Positions 50,517-53,744 of a DNA stretch of 53,744 bases are shown here, one piece after another. The DNA is taken from positions 1 through 53,744 of the forward strand of contig JAQXZK010000183.1 of the NCBI GenBank assembly GCA_029227175.1. Reading direction: 5' to 3'. The notes under the pieces were generated by a model, which saw nothing but the letters and a program-made list of their open reading frames with translations, did no database searches and was not told the origin of the DNA. The DNA comes from Bacteroidales bacterium (GTDB taxonomy: Bacteria > Bacteroidota > Bacteroidia > Bacteroidales > Bacteroidaceae). The translations under genes were made by a program, and so were the position numbers. Numbering within the stretch: the stretch's first letter is position 1; the number at the start of each line of letters is the position of its first letter.

Positions 50517-52919
50517 ATGGAAAAATATCTTGAAGGTTTGAATAAGAACCAAATGGAGGCTGTTCTGTATACAGAAGGGCCTTCATTGGTTATTGCAGGT
50601 GCGGGTTCGGGCAAGACTCGTGTACTGACGTGTAAGATTGCACATCTGCTTTCGTGTGGTTATATGCCATGGAATATTTTGGCACTGACCTTTACCAATA
50701 AAGCGGCACGAGAGATGAGAGAACGTATAGGTCGTCAGGTGGGAGAAAAGAAGGCTCGTTCGTTGTGGATGGGCACGTTTCATTCTGTTTTTCTCCGGAT
50801 TCTGCGCCTGGAGTGTCAGGCTATTGGCTTTTCTTCCCATTTTACCATTTACGATGCTACCGACTCGAAGAACTTGATACGCACAATTATTAAAGAGTTG
50901 AAACTTGACGAGAAGGTATATAAGGACTCCACTGTTCAGAATCGTATCTCAATGGCCAAGAACCAGTTGATGACTCCTCAGGCTTATCTTAAGAATCCTG
51001 ATTGCTATCTGGCAGATTGTGAGTCTAAACTTGGCGAGTTGGGGAAAATATATAGTATCTATAACACTCGTTTAACTCGCGCTGATGCGATGGACTTTGA
51101 TGATTTATTGCTCTATACTTATCAATTGTTCGATGAGCATCCGGAAATCCTACAGACGTATCAGCAGCAGTTTGGGTTTATCTTGGTTGATGAGTATCAG
51201 GATACGAATTATGCACAACATTGTATCGTCAAGCAACTTGCCGGTTTGCATCAGAGGGTCTGTGTCGTGGGTGATGACGCTCAAAGCATTTATTCCTTCC
51301 GAGGTGCGAATGTTGACAATATTCTCACCTTTAGAAAAACCTTTCAGAACTCCAAACTGTTTAAGTTGGAACAGAACTATCGTTCCACGCAGACGATTGT
51401 ATCTGCGGCAAACAGCCTGATAAAGAAGAACCACCGACAGATAGACAAGGATGTCTTCTCTGAGAAGGAGGCTGGAAAGAAAATCCGAATTACAGAGGCG
51501 TATAGCGATGTCGAGGAGGGAGAGATTGTATCTAAGAGTATTCGTCAGTTGATGCGTTCGGAGCAATTACAATACAGTGATTTTGCCGTTTTGTATCGGA
51601 CGAATGCACAAAGCCGCGTGTTTGAAGAGGTTTTCAGAAAATATGCGATACCTTATAGGATTTATGGCGGTCTGTCTTTCTACCAGCGGAAGGAGATAAA
51701 AGATGTGATAGCATATTTCCGATTGACGGAGAACCCTCATGACGAGGAGTCATTCAAGCGCGTCATCAACTATCCGGCAAGAGGAATAGGCAATACCACG
51801 TTGTCCAAGATTTCACAGTGTGCTATTGAGCATGAGGTCAGCCTTTGGACGGTCATAGGCAGCCCCTCCACTTATGGTTTGGAAGTAAATAATGGGGTGA
51901 TGCAAAAGTTGCACAAGTTTCGTTCGCTCATCACTTCATTCTCCGCAGAGATTCCTAACAAAACGGCTTATCAGTTGGCAGATTACATCCTTCAGTCGAC
52001 AAATATTTTGGGAGAACTTATTGCGGATAACACGCCCGAGAGTATCAGCAGGCGTGATAACATAGAGGAATTGTTGAATGGCATCAATGATTTCACGCAA
52101 CAACGCATCGAGGAGGGAGATTCTCGAATCTCTCTGACGGACTACTTGTCGGATGTCTCTTTGCTTACAGACCAGGATGCAGATGATGGAGGTGACAACC
52201 AGAAGATTACCTTGATGACTATTCATTCGGCCAAGGGACTTGAATTTCCTGCTGTATATATTGTGGGTATGGAAGAAAATCTGTTCCCAAGTCCTATGTC
52301 GCTCAATTCCATGAGAGATTTGGAAGAGGAGCGCCGGTTGTTCTATGTGGCCATTACCCGTGCTGCTCGTTGTGTGAATCTTTCTTACGCGCGTTCACGT
52401 TTCCGCTATGGTAAAATGGAGTTCAGCAGTCCGAGTAGGTTCTTGAAGGATATTGACGAACAGTATGTCGAGTGGTACAGAGGTGGTGGCAGTTTCTCAC
52501 ACGTTGAGCACTCTTGGAAGTCAAGGGGAGTTGACTCCTCTGATTCGAATCGTCAAGCCTATCGCCCGCAAGGCATTTTCTCTTCATCCTCAAGAAAAGA
52601 GGACATTTCAAAGACATTTGGTGCAGGCATCCTTCGTCCCTCTGCTCCATCCGGGCGGTCGACAGAGACCTCCCGCATGCGATCTCCCGGAAGTTCTTTC
52701 AGGCGTGTCAGTGTTGCGACTTCTTCGGGTACGACCATAGGGAAGACTGCTGTGCCTAAACTTGTTGTAGGCACACTCATAGAGCATGAGCGTTTCGGTA
52801 TTGGTGAGGTAAAGGCTGTTGAGGGAACGGATGATAATGCCAAGGCCACTATCGAGTTCCGGCATGCAGGAGTCAAGCAATTGCTTCTTCGTTTTGCCCG
52901 TTTTAAGGTAATTGGATAA
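50517..52919 (+). CDS. UvrD/PcrA-type superfamily 1 DNA helicase
   Basis: An 800-residue 3-prime to 5-prime SF1A helicase. The Walker A motif AGAGSGKTR lies at about 27-35, followed by TFTNKAAREMRERIG, the DEYQDTN motif, GDDAQSIYSFRGA, the QNYRST motif, TIHSAKGLEFPAVYIVG and VAITRAARCVNLSYA. A Ser-rich linker (about 645-740) connects to a C-terminal Tudor-like domain (about 745-800, VGTLIEHERFGIGEVKAV) typical of PcrA/UvrD, which binds RNA polymerase in relatives. Roles are nucleotide-excision and mismatch repair and removal of RecA or stalled polymerases. It is the last gene of the carB-kinase-uvrD unit, with no clear terminator before the tRNA promoter. Confidence 0.95.
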   Translation: MEKYLEGLNKNQMEAVLYTEGPSLVIAGAGSGKTRVLTCKIAHLLSCGYMPWNILALTFTNKAAREMRERIGRQVGEKKARSLWMGTFHSVFLRILRLECQAIGFSSHFTIYDATDSKNLIRTIIKELKLDEKVYKDSTVQNRISMAKNQLMTPQAYLKNPDCYLADCESKLGELGKIYSIYNTRLTRADAMDFDDLLLYTYQLFDEHPEILQTYQQQFGFILVDEYQDTNYAQHCIVKQLAGLHQRVCVVGDDAQSIYSFRGANVDNILTFRKTFQNSKLFKLEQNYRSTQTIVSAANSLIKKNHRQIDKDVFSEKEAGKKIRITEAYSDVEEGEIVSKSIRQLMRSEQLQYSDFAVLYRTNAQSRVFEEVFRKYAIPYRIYGGLSFYQRKEIKDVIAYFRLTENPHDEESFKRVINYPARGIGNTTLSKISQCAIEHEVSLWTVIGSPSTYGLEVNNGVMQKLHKFRSLITSFSAEIPNKTAYQLADYILQSTNILGELIADNTPESISRRDNIEELLNGINDFTQQRIEEGDSRISLTDYLSDVSLLTDQDADDGGDNQKITLMTIHSAKGLEFPAVYIVGMEENLFPSPMSLNSMRDLEEERRLFYVAITRAARCVNLSYARSRFRYGKMEFSSPSRFLKDIDEQYVEWYRGGGSFSHVEHSWKSRGVDSSDSNRQAYRPQGIFSSSSRKEDISKTFGAGILRPSAPSGRSTETSRMRSPGSSFRRVSVATSSGTTIGKTAVPKLVVGTLIEHERFGIGEVKAVEGTDDNAKATIEFRHAGVKQLLLRFARFKVIG

Positions 52920-52959
52920 ATTCTTCCTGTAAAATGATGGTGTTCTAGCAGAAATTACC

Positions 52960-52967
52960 TATTTTTG
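52960..52967 (+). promoter_or_regulatory. -7 promoter element for tRNA-Gly
   Basis: TATTTTTG matches TAnnTTTG and would start transcription near 52974, a few bases before the mature tRNA 5-prime end. Confidence 0.65.
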
Positions 52968-52979
52968 CATGTCGTTTCT

Positions 52980-53052
52980 GCGGTAATAGCTCAGTTGGTA
53001 GAGCATTGGCTTCCCAAGCCGAGGGTCACGAGTTCGAGTCTCGCTTACCGCT
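52980..53052 (+). tRNA. tRNA-Gly, anticodon CCC
   Basis: A complete cloverleaf of 73 nt. The acceptor stem is GCGGTAA/TTACCGC, the D-stem GCTC/GAGC, and the anticodon stem TTGGC/GCCGA (one G-U pair) encloses the loop TTCCCAA, so the anticodon is CCC. The T-arm carries TTCGAGT with a CGAG/CTCG stem and an A-C mismatch at its base (position 49-65). The discriminator base is T53052. CCA is not encoded in the gene. CCC reads GGG, so other tRNA-Gly genes for GGA and GGU/C must be elsewhere. Confidence 0.93.
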
Positions 53053-53068
53053 CTTACTCTCTCTGAAA

Positions 53069-53114
53069 CCCCTTATCCCCCATTACTCAGTCTATCACGC
53101 TGGGGGACAAGGGG
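53069..53114 (+). terminator. Terminator downstream of tRNA-Gly
   Basis: The arms CCCCTTATCCCCC (53069-53081) and GGGGGACAAGGGG (53102-53114) form a 13-bp GC-rich stem with one mismatch and a 20-nt loop. A T/C-rich tail follows. Confidence 0.65.
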
Positions 53115-53118
53115 CTTC

Positions 53119-53652
53119 TCTTTCCAGATAGTTTCGTGCCCTCGCCTGTCCTTCTTGTTCTTGCGGTGTTTCAACCTCCTCTCATGTCTTTTTTCTTCAG
53201 TTGTGTTCCTTGAAGACCTCTGCGCTGGCTTTGAGGAAAAACAACCATGGTACGTATTGTATCAATCGTAAACCTACGTAAAAAACGTTCTTTACCGAAT
53301 CTTTTTGCTCTCTCCGAATTTTCCCTTTTTCTCCGTACTATTTACGTTTTCTTCCGAACCTGTTCCCGGACTTATGAAAATAGTCGATCTGCATTTTTTT
53401 TTTTGACCACCTGTCTGACCACCAAGTTTAGCAACATCTAAAGACATATTCAAGTCGATATTCAATAATGGTTTATCCACACGTTGTAGAACAATTGCAA
53501 CAGCCCAATGATTGGCTTTTCCAGATGCCTTCGATACGGTGTATATAGGGTGCGAGAAGTTTCCGCAGGGCGAGGTGTCAAATTTGTCTGTGGATGTGAA
53601 TGAGATAGTATAATAATAGCCTTGTAATTTTTCCTTGCAAGGCTATAAAGGG
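53119..53652. other. Apparently decayed region downstream of the tRNA gene
   Basis: One minus-strand frame is open from about 53650 down to 53292. It contains locally protein-like sequence (HPIYTVSKASGKANHWA, NMSLDVAKLGGQTGGQ) but has no ATG upstream of the second segment and is interrupted by a TAG at its upper end. A run of A residues on that strand (complement of 53396-53405) is a likely frameshift site. I could not assign a family. It may be a fragment of a gene or a repeated element. Confidence 0.35.
53616..53646 (-). terminator. Hairpin after the gene entering at the right edge
   Basis: The arms ATAGCCTTG (53616-53624) and CAAGGCTAT (53638-53646) are perfectly complementary with a 13-nt loop. 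They lie just downstream of the minus-strand stop at 53653. No T-tract follows, so its strength as a terminator is uncertain. Confidence 0.4.
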
Positions 53653-53744
53653 TTATATATGGAATACGTCTTTGAGTTTCTTTACTTCTTCTTCAAGTTT
53701 TTGGGGATTCTGCTTTGCCAGTTTCTTTAAGTTAAGTAGCTTCC
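53653..53744 (-). CDS. C-terminus of a gene entering from the right edge (partial)
   Basis: The minus-strand frame is open from the window edge to the TAA at 53653-53655 and encodes about 30 residues, beginning with KLLNLKKLAKQ and ending in KKLKDVFHI. This Lys/Leu/Glu-rich stretch has the heptad-like look of a charged helix or coiled coil. It is followed by a hairpin. Nothing more can be said without the rest of the gene. Confidence 0.45.
   Translation of the reverse strand, partial: KLLNLKKLAKQNPQKLEEEVKKLKDVFHI

Overview
The window reads as chromosomal DNA of a Bacteroidota member, order Bacteroidales, most likely a Prevotella-type genome. Three things point there. At least twelve genes are preceded by the Bacteroidota -7 promoter element TAnnTTTG with A-rich leaders and no obvious Shine-Dalgarno. 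Several families are lineage-typical (DUF4295, DUF4837, the Bacteroidota forms of LptC and LptE, BspA-like leucine-rich repeats, a DUF4091 glycosidase). Gene neighbourhoods such as tamB divergent from tsaD, dxs-trkA-trkH and cinA-rpmB-rpmG-DUF4295 are familiar in this group. The genus is inference.

Layout. 1-728: a 42/84-bp tandem repeat array entering from outside the window, then non-coding DNA. 729-3695 (+): an exported LRR protein and a metallo-beta-lactamase-fold lipoprotein, closed by two hairpins. 3811-8118 (-): SulP anion transporter; an exported sugar-isomerase-like TIM barrel; a two-gene unit of exported phosphodiesterase and FKBP isomerase. 8365-12444 (+): DUF1573 protein, MeaB GTPase, and an overlapping pair of AAA ATPase and DUF4435 (Toprim-like) protein that resembles the AriA/AriB pair of PARIS anti-phage systems. 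12614-14023 (-): MFS transporter. 14121-19350 (-): a long unit DUF4837-pdxA-sigma54 activator-lptE-TPR-secG ending in a strong terminator. 19465-27486 (-): rlmN, then an envelope-biogenesis unit (outer-membrane protein, TPR protein, lptC, CNNM/CorC protein, PpiD-like foldase). 27487-28275: a 790-bp intergenic region with a + strand promoter and terminator but no + strand gene, so a small-RNA candidate. 28276-29577 (-): NhaD-like antiporter. 29775-36223 (+): GH123/DUF4091-like lipoprotein, dxs, trkA, trkH. 36661-43599 (-): tamB, polysaccharide-export lipoprotein, an unknown exported protein, agmatine deiminase family protein. 43760-46017 (+): tsaD, cinA, rpmB, rpmG, DUF4295. 46317-52919 (+): carB, an orphan histidine kinase, uvrD/pcrA. 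52980-53052: tRNA-Gly(CCC). The last 600 bp hold a terminator, apparently decayed sequence and the C-terminus of a gene entering on the - strand.

Most of the window is core metabolism and envelope biogenesis (LPS export through LptC/LptE, TamB, SecG, PpiD, SulP and Trk ion transport, MEP isoprenoid, PLP and carbamoyl-phosphate synthesis). The parts most worth a second look are the AAA/DUF4435 pair, the small-RNA candidate near 27.93-28.05 kb, tamB's missing canonical start codon, the repeat array at the left edge, and the sequence downstream of the tRNA.
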